DNA of 64,000 nt from Pomphorhynchus laevis (lineage: Eukaryota > Acanthocephala > Palaeacanthocephala > Echinorhynchida > Pomphorhynchidae), in assembly GCA_012934845.2 (NCBI GenBank), contig WNNJ02000563.1:124001-188000 (forward strand). Reading direction: 5' to 3'. This document shows, one piece after another, positions 1 through 10,331 of this stretch (the first letter of the stretch is position 1; the number at the start of each line of letters is the position of its first letter). Both the position numbers and the translations under genes were made by a program. The notes under the pieces are model-generated. The model saw only the letters and a list, made by a program, of their open reading frames with translations, searched no databases and had not been told where the DNA came from.

Positions 1-1440
1 CTTATATTATTGTTTGCACTTCTTTTATTGTCTGGATTTAATGTGATATTGTACTTTTTGACAATTTCTACAAATCGCTTTTAAATTTCGATTATGATCG
101 TCTTTGTCTCCCACAAATGACTACGTCGTCGAGATAAGCCATGTTCCGTCTAAATGCTCATCGAAGATGATTGTGTTCAAAACGCGCTGAAGAGCAGGAA
201 CATCATTCGTTAAGCCAAAAGTAATCCTGCAGAATTCATAGAGAGATCCATCTGCTTCAATGCAGTAAAAGTCATTTCGGACTCATCAATTGGGACTTGA
301 TGATAAGCAGATGCCAGATCGACAGCAGTGTAAAGCGCATATTGGCTGACTTGGTCAACAATATCTTCAATATGGGGAATCGGATACGCATCCAAACTCG
401 TATAAATGTTGACTGTTCTGGAATAATCTATTACCAATCTCCACTTCTTCGAGTTCTTTACAATAAGGGGTTGAGCTCTCCATGGTGATTTGCTAGGTCG
501 TATTATTCCGTTTGATAAAAGTCGACTTATTTCTTTTCTGATAAATTTAATTTCGGGTTGTGTAAAACGTCGTGACTTTGTTGCAATCGGTCTTCATTAT
601 TTAGCATTGTCCGAGAAAAGCTTTGGAGGTAGCACTCGCATTGTTGTAATAGCGTTGATTGAAACTGGCAATTCTCTTCCGGGCAAAGAAAAAGTAATAG
701 ATTGATGTCGCGACAGAAAGCTTTGTCCTAATATGCATTCTGAGCACAAATTTTCGAGTACGCCAAATGACATCGATTTATATGATCGATCAAAAACGAC
801 GATATCTTGTCGCACTGTCCCTTTCGTCGAAGTTGCCATATTTGCCATTGCCATTGTCACTACATCCTTACAACGGGAATCATATGTTAAATTTAAATCA
901 ACAGAAATGTGCACATGCTCCGGTACGGGTTAGCGTCGAGTTTTCGAGCAATCGTTCTCTAATAACATTTGATTTAAGACCAGATATAAAGGCATTCAAA
1001 ACGGCTTGGTCGCGATGTTCTTCTGCAGATAAAGGGTCAAATTTACATTCAGACGACATTAACTTTAGTATATCTATGTATTAAGATACTGTTTCGCAGT
1101 CAGATTTCTTGCGTAAATATAGAAGATATCGTGAGTAAAAAACGCTGATCGTTTTGTCAAACATTTCTTGCAACAATTTGATAGCTTCATCGTACGATTG
1201 CGCATCATTTATGCTTCGGTATATAGTTGGAGAAACATAATTGCGTAGAATTGACAATTTGCCTGACTCAGTAGCATGAATACGAGTAAGAAATTCTTTA
1301 AAAGTGTCGTACTATTGACGCCAAATATCCAGGGCATCATAATCTGAGCTGTTGATGATTGTAAGTTTACTGGGTTGTAAATATCTCGCCAGACTATCCA
1401 TTTAAAATATAAGCAAAGACGAATCCTATGCTCCATTATC
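1..1440 (-). mobile_element. Ty3/gypsy LTR-retrotransposon fossil (gag, protease, RT parts)
   Basis: On the minus strand three parts can be read in gag-pol order. A Gag-like stretch lies at about 1080-1436. A retropepsin-type segment lies at 597-914, with an ILGQSFL motif near its end. A Ty3-type RT segment covers about 115-500, with the DAYPIPHIEDI and DLASAYHQVPI blocks and a YLDD box near 118-140. The RT blocks place it with gypsy rather than BEL or copia. It is clearly broken, with several breaks, and runs off the left edge of the window. No LTR is visible, so age cannot be estimated from LTR divergence; the decay suggests an old copy. Confidence 0.85.
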
Positions 1441-1524
1441 CATCGCCCGCTTACAATATTTAAATAAATTGTAATATTTAAACTTTCAGGAAGCTTTATT
1501 TAAATATCTATAACAGTGGGCTCT

Positions 1525-1830
1525 TAAACAGGCCCATCATCTGTAATTGAATGGGAAAACTCAGGTGCGCCTCTGGGATACTTTGGCTATCTCGGGATGG
1601 GTCTTCTTCTCTAGAGGAAGTCCCCCAGATCAAATACTAAGATTTCCCAAGCTCCTCATCTCGCGATTACTGACAGTAGTCCGCATCTACTGGACTCTTA
1701 GCGTGGTGGTGAGAGACCCCGAATGGTTCAGTCGGAAGTCGGTTCGCTGGTGCGGTCGGGGTTTCCGACTCCACTAGACCTGATGCCGTGAACTGTATTA
1801 CTGAAAACTGCTGCTGTTTAAATAAATTAA
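1525..1830 (+). mobile_element. LINE-A 3' end fragment
   Basis: The ORF at 1547-1777 matches the C-terminal 76 residues of the intact LINE-A ORF2 at 43196-45655, sharing blocks such as QVRLW and VFFSRG. It ends with the same D-L-x-P-stop signature as the other copies. This is a heavily 5'-truncated non-LTR retrotransposon copy, the usual product of incomplete target-primed reverse transcription. It has no coding capacity of its own and lies just upstream of the NDUFA4-like gene. Confidence 0.85.
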
Positions 1831-1945
1831 AATAATAAAGTGCTTAAAAGCATTATCGTTGTCATTAATTTGCCTGTCTTACCTGCTTATTGTTATTTAT
1901 TTATTTGAGAAAAATTTTATTTATTTGTTATTTATTTAATTATTT

Positions 1946-1988
1946 ATTCGAACATAATGAGTTTTTCTGTGCTATTATTGTTTTTCAG
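1946..1988 (+). repeat. Direct repeat flanking the NDUFA4-like ORF, left copy (partner about 2628-2668)
   Basis: A roughly 40-base stretch built around GTTTTTCTGTG and ATTATTGTTTTT occurs here and again downstream of the ORF at about 2628-2668 with few mismatches. In the left copy it ends in TTTTTCAG, a good 3' splice acceptor, 17 bases before the ATG. In the right copy the CAG is absent. The pair could be a remnant of segmental duplication or of a mobile insertion carrying the exon. Confidence 0.7.
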
Positions 1989-2005
1989 ATATATATACTG
2001 TCACA

Positions 2006-2350
2006 ATGGAAACCGATGTGGAAAAGACTTTAACCAAAATGCCAGTACGAGAAGGATTATTGGGTTGCACAAATGTAAAAGTATCTTCGGCTATATCATT
2101 CAAGAAATTCAAACCAAATATCGGAGTCGCTCCACTATTACTGTGTGTAGGTTTCGGTACAACAATAGCGATGTTCACACTGTTTAGAACAATTTTGCGA
2201 TCACCTGAATTTTCTATCAGATACTTTAAGGAAAAACCTTATGAAAAATTCGTGGACGAATCCGGCAAAGGAATACCATATAAATTATACCTTATTGAAG
2301 GATACGAAAACGTTTACATGGATCCCGACCGCCCAAACATTAAAAGCTAA
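2006..2350 (+). CDS. NDUFA4/COXFA4-like small mitochondrial inner-membrane protein
   Basis: A 114-residue single-exon ORF. Residues about 34-61 resemble the NDUFA4 (B12D family) core: a basic lead-in (KKFKPN), one transmembrane helix starting VAPLLLCVGFGTT, then a positively charged boundary and an SPEFS segment where NDUFA4 has NPDV. A charged C-terminal tail with PYKLYLIEGY resembles the family's QYKFYSV block. NDUFA4 proteins are single-span subunits associated with cytochrome c oxidase. This protein has about 30 extra N-terminal residues and is divergent, so it may be a paralogue. The start is the first ATG after a consensus splice acceptor at 1981-1988, suggesting a 5'UTR intron. The family call rests on pattern recognition, not alignment. 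Confidence 0.6.
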   Translation: METDVEKTLTKMPVREGLLGCTNVKVSSAISFKKFKPNIGVAPLLLCVGFGTTIAMFTLFRTILRSPEFSIRYFKEKPYEKFVDESGKGIPYKLYLIEGYENVYMDPDRPNIKS

Positions 2351-3065
2351 CCTATAAAAATATTGTCTGTTTAGTTTTAGCTAAAACACTTAAGATCGTT
2401 ATTATTTTATCTGTTGTTTGTTGTAACGGCTATACGACAACCATAATTCTACTTTTGACAAATATGTTCTATTCTTTCAATTTTAAAAAGATTAAAAATA
2501 ATATATCCTTTTATAATTTTCATTCTAACTTAAGTAAACACTGATAGATCAACAACGATGGCAAACTATTATTACGAAATGTTTTCTTATATATTTATCC
2601 GTATACAATGGACATTTTAAATTATTAATTCGAATATAATAAGTTTTTCTGTGTTATTATTGTTTTTAAATGCCCAATTGTTATTTTTATGTAAATATTT
2701 TTTATCAATTGTATTTTGTTCTAGCTTAAAATCATTTAGTTATGTTTTCAAAATATGACTTTATCGTTGTTGTCCCATTAAATTTAGATAATATCAAAAA
2801 TAACCGCAAGATTTTGAAATTTGTTAATAGGCCAAATAAAATTGATTATGCCTAAGTATCACTCAATGAAAAATAAACTGTAATGTTTCTAGTTAATTTA
2901 TTATCCAATAGCGATGATTCAGTATCGTATATTGTCTACGTATTAAATACAATATTTATCAGAAGAAATTACCTCACACATTAGAATTTGATGTTTAATT
3001 AGATATTAAATTAATATAAAATTAGATAATTTATAAAATTAGATATTATAGAATAAGCAGCTCAT
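2351..3065. other. AT-rich non-coding stretch
   Basis: Downstream flank of the NDUFA4-like ORF. It contains the right copy of the flanking direct repeat (about 2628-2668) and an AATAAA at about 2835 that could serve as a poly(A) signal. I see no other gene or structured repeat. Confidence 0.6.
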
Positions 3066-3069
3066 CCAT

Positions 3070-3985
3070 GTAATTTTTCTGGACCTTGATAGGGCGTTCG
3101 ACAGAGTCCCTCATGAGCTCTTATGGTATGCCATGAGATGCAGAGAAGTACCAGAGGAATCGATCGAATCGGTGAAGATGCTGTACAAAGGAACTACGAG
3201 CAGTGTGCAAACAGCTGCGGGAAAATCCAGAGAATTTCCAGTCTCAGTCAGCGTGCACCAAGGATTTTCACTCTCCCCATTACTATTCATCATATTTATG
3301 GACGTGATTACGAAAGACTTGCAAAGACAAGCACCATGGACCATCCTGTATGCCGACGATGTTATGCTGGTATCTAAGGGCAAACATGACTTCGAGCAGC
3401 AAGTGCAGCAATGGCACGATCGCCTAGCACAGTTTGGGTTGAAACTAGACACAGCCGAAACGGAGTATATGACGACGAACCAGAACGAAGATGTAAGCAT
3501 ATCAGTCAATGGCGTGCCTCTGCCAAATACAAATGCGTTTAAATATCTGGGAGCAGTGATCTCTAGCACAGGAGGGGTGGCAAAATACGTCACTACTCGC
3601 ATCAAATCTAGCTGGACAAAATAGAGAACAGACACTGGAGTCTTGTGCGACAAACGTATGCCAGACAGACTCAAATCGACGTTCTACAGAAACGTGATAC
3701 GGTCTGTAGCAATGTACGGTGCTGAGTGCTGTGCAATGACAGCAAAAGCAGAACATAAGCTGGGATGAATGGAAACGAAAATGCTAAGATGGATCTCTGG
3801 AAATACGCGCCAAGACCATATTCGTAACGAAGACATCCGAAAGCGATTTGGCGTAGCACTCATAGCAGACAAACTGAGATAATCAAGGCTGAGATGGTAT
3901 GAACATGTACTTAGGGCAGACGTGAACACACTGGCGCAGATACCATTTCAAATCGAGGTCGACGGAAAGGTACCAAGAGGAATTG
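3070..3985 (+). mobile_element. RTE-type LINE fragment (RT core to C-terminus)
   Basis: Translation starts within RT motif A (FLDLDRAFDRVPHELL) and runs through motif B (HQGFSLSPLLF, RTE-like), motif C (YADDVMLVSK), and the post-RT block DKRMPDRLKS...ETKMLRW...RIRN-type sequence typical of RTE/BovB elements. The longest open piece is 3133-3624. In-frame stops follow at 3622 and further on, so it is a dead copy. The endonuclease and 5' half are missing, and it ends abruptly near 3985 against an unrelated PLE remnant. It is distinct from LINE-A in sequence and clade. Confidence 0.85.
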
Positions 3986-3998
3986 TCAGTCAATTTTG

Positions 3999-4555
3999 TC
4001 AGTCAATTTTTTGTGTATATGTCGACAAGGATTGAGCATTTATTCGCGGCAGGTGACACTCATTAAAATGATTATGCTGCACATCCGTCATTAGCTCTGC
4101 AATCCAGTATTGTTCAACATGTTTCCGCTTTGCTGTACTATGGATATCCGCATCTATAACCACAACACTCATATAATGCTCAGGTTTTTCAACAATATGT
4201 GTTGCTGCACCATTTTTACCTACCCGTCCAGCCTTTCGACAATTCATTCAAATATTAAGTTGATTGATCGTTTCACCGAAGTATTATGATTTGCAGATAT
4301 TACAAGTTCAAGGATATTCCAAACTTCTCGACTCACACTTATAGTTAACTCTAACTTAATACTTGTGTCAAGTTATGGAGCTTTTAAGGTCCGAAGTATT
4401 GTACATATCCTTGCAACAAACATCTCACGTCATTGCATTTACTGCTGAATCCAGAAGTCAATGACGTATTAACACCAGTTTTTTGCTTAACCAACTTCTT
4501 AAAGTATTTCCTTTGAAATAGAAAATACGAGACGATGGGATAAATGTGGGTTGCT
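3999..4555 (-). mobile_element. Penelope-like element fragment: zinc finger plus GIY-YIG endonuclease
   Basis: On the minus strand, from about 4440 downward, one can read a Cys-rich finger (CNDVRC), a linker, then TCNICKS-YFGETINQLN followed by an Asn-Cys-Arg-Lys stretch, which corresponds to the GIY-YIG nuclease core. After that comes EQYWIAEL, matching the conserved E-x-x-WI helix at the end of PLE GIY-YIG domains. The open part is 3999-4247; stops and shifts interrupt the rest. No RT is adjacent. The wording differs from the PLE at 19.9 kb, so it is a separate lineage. Confidence 0.6.
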
Positions 4556-4557
4556 TG

Positions 4558-5050
4558 TCAAGAATGTGCTTCATTATACTGATGAGTGTTGCCAGGTACT
4601 CATCATTTCGATGCTAAAGTGATCGCCTATAAGTGATACGGTTACTGAAAGTCGTGAATATAAGTCCAGTCTATAAATCAAATCAGCTAACTGAGTCTAC
4701 GTATTTAATATAATTATAAAATAAACAAAACATAATAATGCTAAATCAAAATTTAAAAATTAAATAATAAAATTAATAATTGTTTTTAAATTTTCTATAA
4801 TTTAAATCAAGTTAAAAAATAAAATAAAAAATAAAATTTAAAATAAACGTCATTATTATGAATTGACTAATAAATAACAGACGTTGTATCAGAATAAGCA
4901 ACAACATTTTTTATAAATGCTGAATTTCGAAAGAAATCATTGGACTGTTGTTTAATCATCACATCCGTGCACCACCATTATGCATGCCGTATTCATTAAG
5001 GATCCAACGAGTGCAGTGACAATTCAGCAACAACCTCTGCCTAGTGTTTA
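4558..5050 (+). repeat. R repeat, copy A (interrupted by a PLE tail)
   Basis: Shares with copies B (5145-5362) and C (36688-36982) a core that starts CTTCATT, contains GATGAGTGTTGCC, ACTCATCATTTCGATGC and CTGAAAGTCGTGAAT, and continues to CACCACCATTAT and CGTATTCATTAAGGATCC. Copy A is split at about 4680 by 215 bases of PLE sequence. Its end runs on into the start of copy B, so A and B look like a head-to-tail pair with a unit of roughly 385 bases. No coding potential. Family unknown to me. Confidence 0.75.
4680..4897 (-). mobile_element. PLE 3' tail inserted in R repeat copy A
   Basis: The segment beginning AATCAGCTAACTGAGTC and ending in GTTGTATCAGAATAAG matches, base for base over long runs, the non-coding tail of the permuted PLE copies at 61891-62105 (same orientation) and 24310-24520 (opposite orientation). 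Only the tail is present, with no ORF. The R repeat reads continuously from one side of it to the other when compared with copy B. Confidence 0.8.
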
Positions 5051-5144
5051 ATGATGGCCCGCAAAGCAATTTGATCAGGCAAAGAGCGTAAGCCTCAGTC
5101 AATTAAGCAAAGTATCGGAAACGCATTCATTCACAATCTCACAG

Positions 5145-5362
5145 AGGCAACCGAAACGATCAGTGGGTACTTCATTCTACTAATGAGTGTTGCCGTGTAC
5201 TCATCATTTCGATGCTAAAGTGATCGTCTTGAAGTGACTTGGTTACTGAAAGTCGTGAATCGAAGTTCAGTCTATCAAGCAACACCATTTTATATAAATT
5301 CCGAATTTCGTAATAAATCCTAAACCGTTGTTTACTCAGCACATTCGTGCACCACCATTATA
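5145..5362 (+). repeat. R repeat, copy B
   Basis: Second member of the R repeat family. A long-range stem CGATCA (5157-5162) with TGATCG (5221-5226) encloses an inner hairpin ATGAGT (5183-5188) with ACTCAT (5199-5204). An alternative pairing GGCAAC (5146-5151) with GTTGCC (5189-5194) also exists. GAAAC and CTAATGAG, reminiscent of hammerhead core words, lie in this segment but in an order that does not give a canonical hammerhead. Confidence 0.7.
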
Positions 5363-5404
5363 TATAAAAGAAAAAGTTTGAGAAATAATTAACATACAAT
5401 TGTT

Positions 5405-5435
5405 CTGTAGAAGTCCTAATAAGGGACGAAACGTT
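5405..5435 (+). ncRNA. Hairpin signature ending GAAACGTT (hammerhead-like)
   Basis: CTGTAGA, then a GTCC/GGAC stem with a short loop, then CGAAACGTT and an A/T-rich AAAATAAAT. The layout is that of a degenerate dimeric-type hammerhead (CUGANGA, stem II, GAAAC-GU-H). The same layout with different but still complementary stems occurs at 35975-36004 and 39406-39434. Confidence 0.45.
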
Positions 5436-5922
5436 AAAATAAATTATATTGTTTTTGTATTTACCGGTTCACAAAGTTTTACTCTGAAAATATATGGACG
5501 AATCTATACTAGATCCCGGATCGCAGCTTTATATATAATATAGTCTATAAGGGGAGGATTCTAGCAGACGGAGGACAGCGGTCTTATCGCATGATCTCCA
5601 TACCTCCCTTCTGTTCGAACACATCACCTCCTTCAAAGCTTTGTTCTTCCATTCTGAAGGAGCCTTTCACTGCCTGTAATCTTAAAAGACTTACGCTTCC
5701 GAACTCCACACCGCAGCCAAGGTCATCGCAGTTGAGACACCTTCGGAACTTAGCGGAGAAGTTTAGTGGTACTAGGTTTGCTTTGTAGTAAGGATTATTT
5801 TTCTTTTGAACTTCCAACACGTTACTGTATCAGAGAAACAACCACAACCGGAAGCCTTAAGCCTTTTTTGAACCATTCTTTTTTCCACACTACAGCAGTA
5901 GTAATTTCCAGAATCGTTGTTG

Positions 5923-6454
5923 TCCTCCATCAGCGCTATAGTTGCAAGGTAGTCATTCACATAACCGTTGCAGTCATTGCTTCTGTTATCTGATAGAACA
6001 TCAATTACACCGACAATATTAAAGATATCTACAGTGCCAACCTCTGGACTATAAGCCCAGGTGTCCTCACAACCCTCATCATTGTCGTTTCCAGTTCTTC
6101 TATCAAAAGGGCATCATCACACTCTCTTTAGGTTTCGATTCTGTTATCAGACAAGTCTTCAGATCGTTCATCTGCATCGTCAGTAGATGTCACGTCCTCC
6201 ATCAGCGCTATAGTCGCAAGGTAGTCATTACCATAACCGTTGCAATCATTGCTTCTGTTATCTGATATAACATCAATTACACCGACATTATTAAAGGTAT
6301 CTACAGTGTCAACCTCTGAACTACAAGCCCAGCTGTCCTCAAAATCCTCATCACTGTCGTTTCCTGTTCTGCTATCAATAAGAGCATCATCAGACTCTCT
6401 TACGTTTTCGATTCTATTATCAGACAAGTCTTGAGATCGTTCATCTGCATCGTC
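5923..6454 (-). repeat. 260-bp tandem direct duplication
   Basis: 5923-6181 and 6195-6454 are two copies in direct orientation, differing by scattered substitutions and small indels, each beginning TCCTCCATCAGCGCTATAG and ending CATCTGCATCGTC. The upstream (minus-strand sense) copy at 6195-6454 keeps an open acidic reading frame. The other copy has lost it through a one-base deletion and a stop. Confidence 0.9.
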
Positions 6455-6700
6455 GATAGATCCCACGTTGATTTATCCATGAACATATACAGTGCCATTA
6501 CTGCCCTCGATAAATACTTCATCACAATCGTAACCTATGAACCCATGGAAGTTGACTTCGACATGGTCAATGTAAAAACGCAAAACACCCTTCCAATTAA
6601 GAAAACCCAATAAGAAATGATTAAGAGAGCGATCCAAGCGTTCAAAAAAATCATCTCGATTATCCACAGTACCCCCTGACGACTGTCCAGCGTTGGCCAT
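6128..6700 (-). pseudogene. Unrecognised acidic-repeat ORF with one in-frame stop
   Basis: Read on the minus strand, an ORF starts with ATG at 6700 (context GATATGG), runs 75 residues to a single TAA at 6473-6475, and stays open in the same frame for another 112 residues to 6128. The second part is rich in Asp, Glu and Ser (DDADERS, NDSDEDFEDS) and ends in a duplicated block NDYLATIALMED. No transmembrane helix or known motif is visible. Downstream minus frames at 5584-5960 carry Cys pairs (CLNCDDLGC) and may be decayed exons of the same gene. Whether the stop is real decay, readthrough or a misplaced intron cannot be told here. Confidence 0.4.
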
Positions 6701-6990
6701 ATCTTCAAGAACGATTCGTAAGCAAAATTCATTAGACCACCATCCTTCATTGTTGTTGTTTTTAAGTTACTTACCAATCCTTTTGAAGCTCCGACGTGCA
6801 CAATTTTTGTAATGAGTTTATCAAAAACTCTTTTGCACTTGAAAGGGTATATTGCAATAGTTGAAAATTTGCGAACAATAATTTTCTTTTTAAAAACAGT
6901 ACATAAGTTATCAGCGAACAAAACATAAAGTCGGAGCCTTCAAAGGTTACAATTTCCAACGAATATTTTCACAATTTCCAAGGAGAGAAT

Positions 6991-7763
6991 ATGGTGAGTT
7001 TCGATACTTCTACAACGATAACTCCAACTTCTAAGGTCAGTAACTTTTTGTGTTCATCAAATGATGGGGAGGAACTTCCCCCCATCCCGAAAATGAAGAA
7101 CTTAATCATCATTAAGCCTACAAAACCTATAGCTAAAGATCAATTATACAACATTTTTTACGAGATTTTGCTAAAATTTACAAGAACAGAGTTCTTTTCA
7201 ACAAAGTAAAACTTTTTCCAGAGGAGATTAAAATTTCCTTTGTATCTTCAGACCTACTGACCACTTATTCTGACTTCTTCTCAAATAATCTCAAAGAACA
7301 AGGGGATATAATTATTAAGCCTATTATGGCGTCATGAAAAATAAATAACCTTCTTTGCTCGTTAGAAGACGAAGATAAAAAAGTACTAATGGACAGATTC
7401 CAGGTTTCCAATCTACGACAATTACTGGGTAGGGATGGTAACCGTATACAGGTAGGATTCTGTTCCGCCTCTGTCGACAGAGCGGAAATTCTCTTGAAAT
7501 CGGCATCAAACCCTTTCATGGGATTTAATCTACACTTTTCGATTGTGGACATTGACGAGTTCACCTACCCCCACTGCAGCCGATGTCACAAATGGGGTCA
7601 CTGGGCCCCCAGCTGCAATGGGACGCCCACATTTGTTTCGTGTGGATCCGCCACATGTTCTTCCCTTTCTTCCAACGACTCATGTAAGGCCATTCCATCG
7701 TTTACAAACTGCGGAGGAAGCCATCCGGCTTGGCGCAGGTCTTGTCTCAAGTTTAAAGCGTAG
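6991..7763 (+). pseudogene. LINE-A ORF1, nucleic-acid-binding Gag-like protein, broken
   Basis: The N-terminal part (6991-7209) shows the family block ELPPIPKMKNLIII. The C-terminal part (7389-7763) shows NPFMGFNL followed by a CX2CX4HX4C knuckle (CSRCHKWGHWAPSC), a second degraded knuckle and a third, NCGGSHPAWRRSC. ORF1 proteins of this LINE group bind element RNA. The two parts are in different frames and separated by stops between 7210 and 7390, so this copy is not functional. ORF1 of copies 2 and 5 gives the same knuckle spacing. Confidence 0.85.
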
Positions 7764-8171
7764 AAAGCTCAATTTGTTCGACTGTTCAAAACAAAAACAT
7801 CCACCTCCTATTCAAACATCTCAGGTCCACAGCGGATGAACTATTCTGAGATCACTAAATTGATAAACCTAAAAATATAAGCATCACACAAGAGGCTAGA
7901 AAATTTCATCCTGATGGCCATTGGGGCCGTTAACACGAATCCTACAGTACCAGCACCACCGAATATTCCTGTATCGAAGAAAAGGGGAGGCTCGGCCCAT
8001 CCCGTTCCCCCTAATCAAGATCGAGAAGCTCCTCAAGATCAAGAAAGGGGGAAATGAAGATATTGCCCAGGGGCAAGTACCGACCCCTAGTGGGGCTAAT
8101 GGCGGGAAGGATAACCTTCCTGCACCTAGCTCTGTCTAGGTAGGCAATCCCCATCCAACTAATCCATCACA

Positions 8172-10331
8172 ATGCAGAGAACTCGTGAGCCTTTTTCACT
8201 AAATGTCCTTCAGTGGAATTCGGGAGGTGCTTCTGCCCTTAGACTTTTATCTGGTAGAGATGCAGATGTTATAGTCCTTCAGGAGACGCGGTCTATCCGT
8301 CTCCCCCAGGACATTACTCGATTTATCCCAAAGCATATCAGTTCCCACTATACTCCGTACATAACCCCACCTCACTCATCTTCTTCTCAAGGACTCTTGA
8401 CCTTAGTTAAGTGCTCCTTAAGGTCCTCCCTCCTATTTAACTACTCGTGTCCAGCCATGTCTTGTTTGGTAGTTTCACTCTGTAAGAACGGTAAACGCCT
8501 CAGTCTAGCCAATGTCTACATACGCCCTTGGGAGATTCACAAGAACTGTGACCTCCTGGATGATATTATTGATAGCGGCTGTGACATGATACTGGGAAAC
8601 TTCAACGACAGAACTGGTCGTTGGATCAACGCAGCACTTCGCAGAGCTAGGAACGGTTATCTTATTCACAAACCCCCATCCCCTACTTTTCACTGCACAT
8701 CAACAAATTCTATCCTCGACATTTTACTGCTTCACTCGAGGTGGTTGTTAAAACCCCTCTGCACGAAGCAGTCGCGCCAGCAATTGTCCACCTCTCATGG
8801 CCTAATTCGTTGGATAATTGTGGAAGATATGTTGCTTCGAAGGAGGTTTTACATTGATCCAATCAGACTGGCCCTCTTTCAAGCGGCTATTCAACTCTTT
8901 CCCAGAATAGGAAATGAGAGTCTGACCGAATTTAATACCTACCTCTTTTCGCAAGCTACCGCGATTTTATCGATTACCTATAAAGGTCGTATATACAATC
9001 CCACTCCGACGAAACTCAAGGTCCTAACGAAATTGCTAAACCTCCCTAATCTCTCTGTTCCCCCAGACAGGCTCTCTCGAATGAATGCTGGAGCACTAGA
9101 TATAGGTTCCAGCTGAGTAAGGATAGGACAAGCATTGCTCGTCTTAATCCTTCTCCGTCTTCCTTTTGGAAGATTTGCAAGAAGGAGAAGTTTGTTTGCT
9201 AGAAGGATAGAGCATTGGGGTGGATAGGGACTGTAGGCCTTGATAAAGTTTTAGAGGAGGCACTAGACCTACACAACTATAAAGCCACTCAATCACCTCA
9301 ACCAATCCCGGCTTGGTGTAACTTCAGAAGTAGGGATATATCTGTTACGGATATCCTTAACTCCTGGGGTCCACTCCCGGGCACCTCCAAATCCGTAGTT
9401 CCACTTTCTTCTCGGGTCTGTTAGCTTTTGACAGCTGATCAGATAAGAGAGGTGGCCGTCACAATACTTTTAGCCTCTCCATCCGATGTAGCAGGCATCA
9501 ATATTAGTAATCGTGTTTTTATTCCAAAGAAAAAATCTTGTTCATGCCCTAAAGATCTGCGACCCATTTTGATTCAAAACGCCCTCGTGTCGATTTACGA
9601 AAAAGCGCTTGCGCGTAAAATCCGCGACCATCTGAGTAGGCGTAATTTGATCCCTGCAGGTTTTCATTCGTTCGTTTAAGGTCGCTCGGTCCATTCAGTA
9701 GTAGGTGAAGTGGAACAGTTTTGTCGGGATAATATCCATCGTTTAGTTGTGGCTGTTTTCCTTGACTTTGCTGCATTTGACCGCATCTCCATTCCTTTTG
9801 TGATCTCTTCTCTTAGGTCCCTCGGGTTGCCTGCGAGAATTGTGAACAGGGTGGAGATTCTGCTGTACACCAAGCGATTTTACTATGAAGACGACCCTGA
9901 TGCGCGTCAGTTCTACCCTATTACGGGTGTGCCTCAAGGCTCCCCACTTTCTCCAATCTTGTATCTTGCTGCCTCCATTGAACTATACAAAAAATTCAAA
10001 CGCGATCAACATATTGTGGTATATGCTGATGATACCACAGCCCTGTTCTCTGGACGCAGGTGCAAAGATGTAGTCTCTGACATCAGCCATTTCTTTACAA
10101 GATTAAAAGATCAGCTGCCCATTTCCAATCTTGTTTTAAACTCCTCCAAATCGCAGGTGGTTGTCTTTAATGGCGCCCCTGTGACAAAGAAAAAACTCAA
10201 GAGATTAGCACTCTCTGCACTCTCCTCCATATTTGCCTCTGAACCACTTCCCACCTTCACAAGTCAAGTAAAATACCTGGGATTCACCGTTACGGTGAAG
10301 TGGTCGGCGAAAGCCGACCTGGATAGACTCA
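8172..10331 (+). pseudogene. LINE-A ORF2 (endonuclease-RT), copy 1
   Basis: 8172-9116 encodes the AP-type endonuclease with VLQETRS and GNFNDRTGRW; the usual D of the GDFN motif is N in this copy. Later pieces (9215-9679) carry the linker, and 9710 onward carries the RT palm: a motif A remnant LDFAAFDRI, motif B GVPQGSPLSPIL, motif C YADDTTALFSGR. A shift near 9070 and stops near 9200, 9420 and 9680 break the frame. The last part stays open and runs straight into the foreign sequence after 10331. Confidence 0.9.

Larger units (their letters stand above)
6965..10331 (+). mobile_element. LINE-A copy 1 (chimeric at its 3' end)
   Basis: Non-LTR retrotransposon with ORF1 (zinc-knuckle protein, 6991-7765) and ORF2 (AP endonuclease plus RT, 8172 onward). 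It is colinear with the intact copy at 43190-47100 until about 10331, where ORF2 switches in the middle of the KRILKR region to an unrelated LINE. The copy carries stops and frame changes in both ORFs. It sits directly upstream of the nuclease-type LINE part at 10332-11870. Confidence 0.9.

Noticed and set aside
4558-4690. Canonical hammerhead in the R repeats
   Set aside because: GAAAC and CTGATGAG words exist but the bases between them cannot form both stem III with a valid U-H and stem I; kept only as a structured repeat.
5591-5788. Plus ORF of 65 codons, and minus 5584-5820
   Set aside because: No family match; the minus frame has a Cys pair but no start or splice support. Mentioned only as a possible decayed exon.
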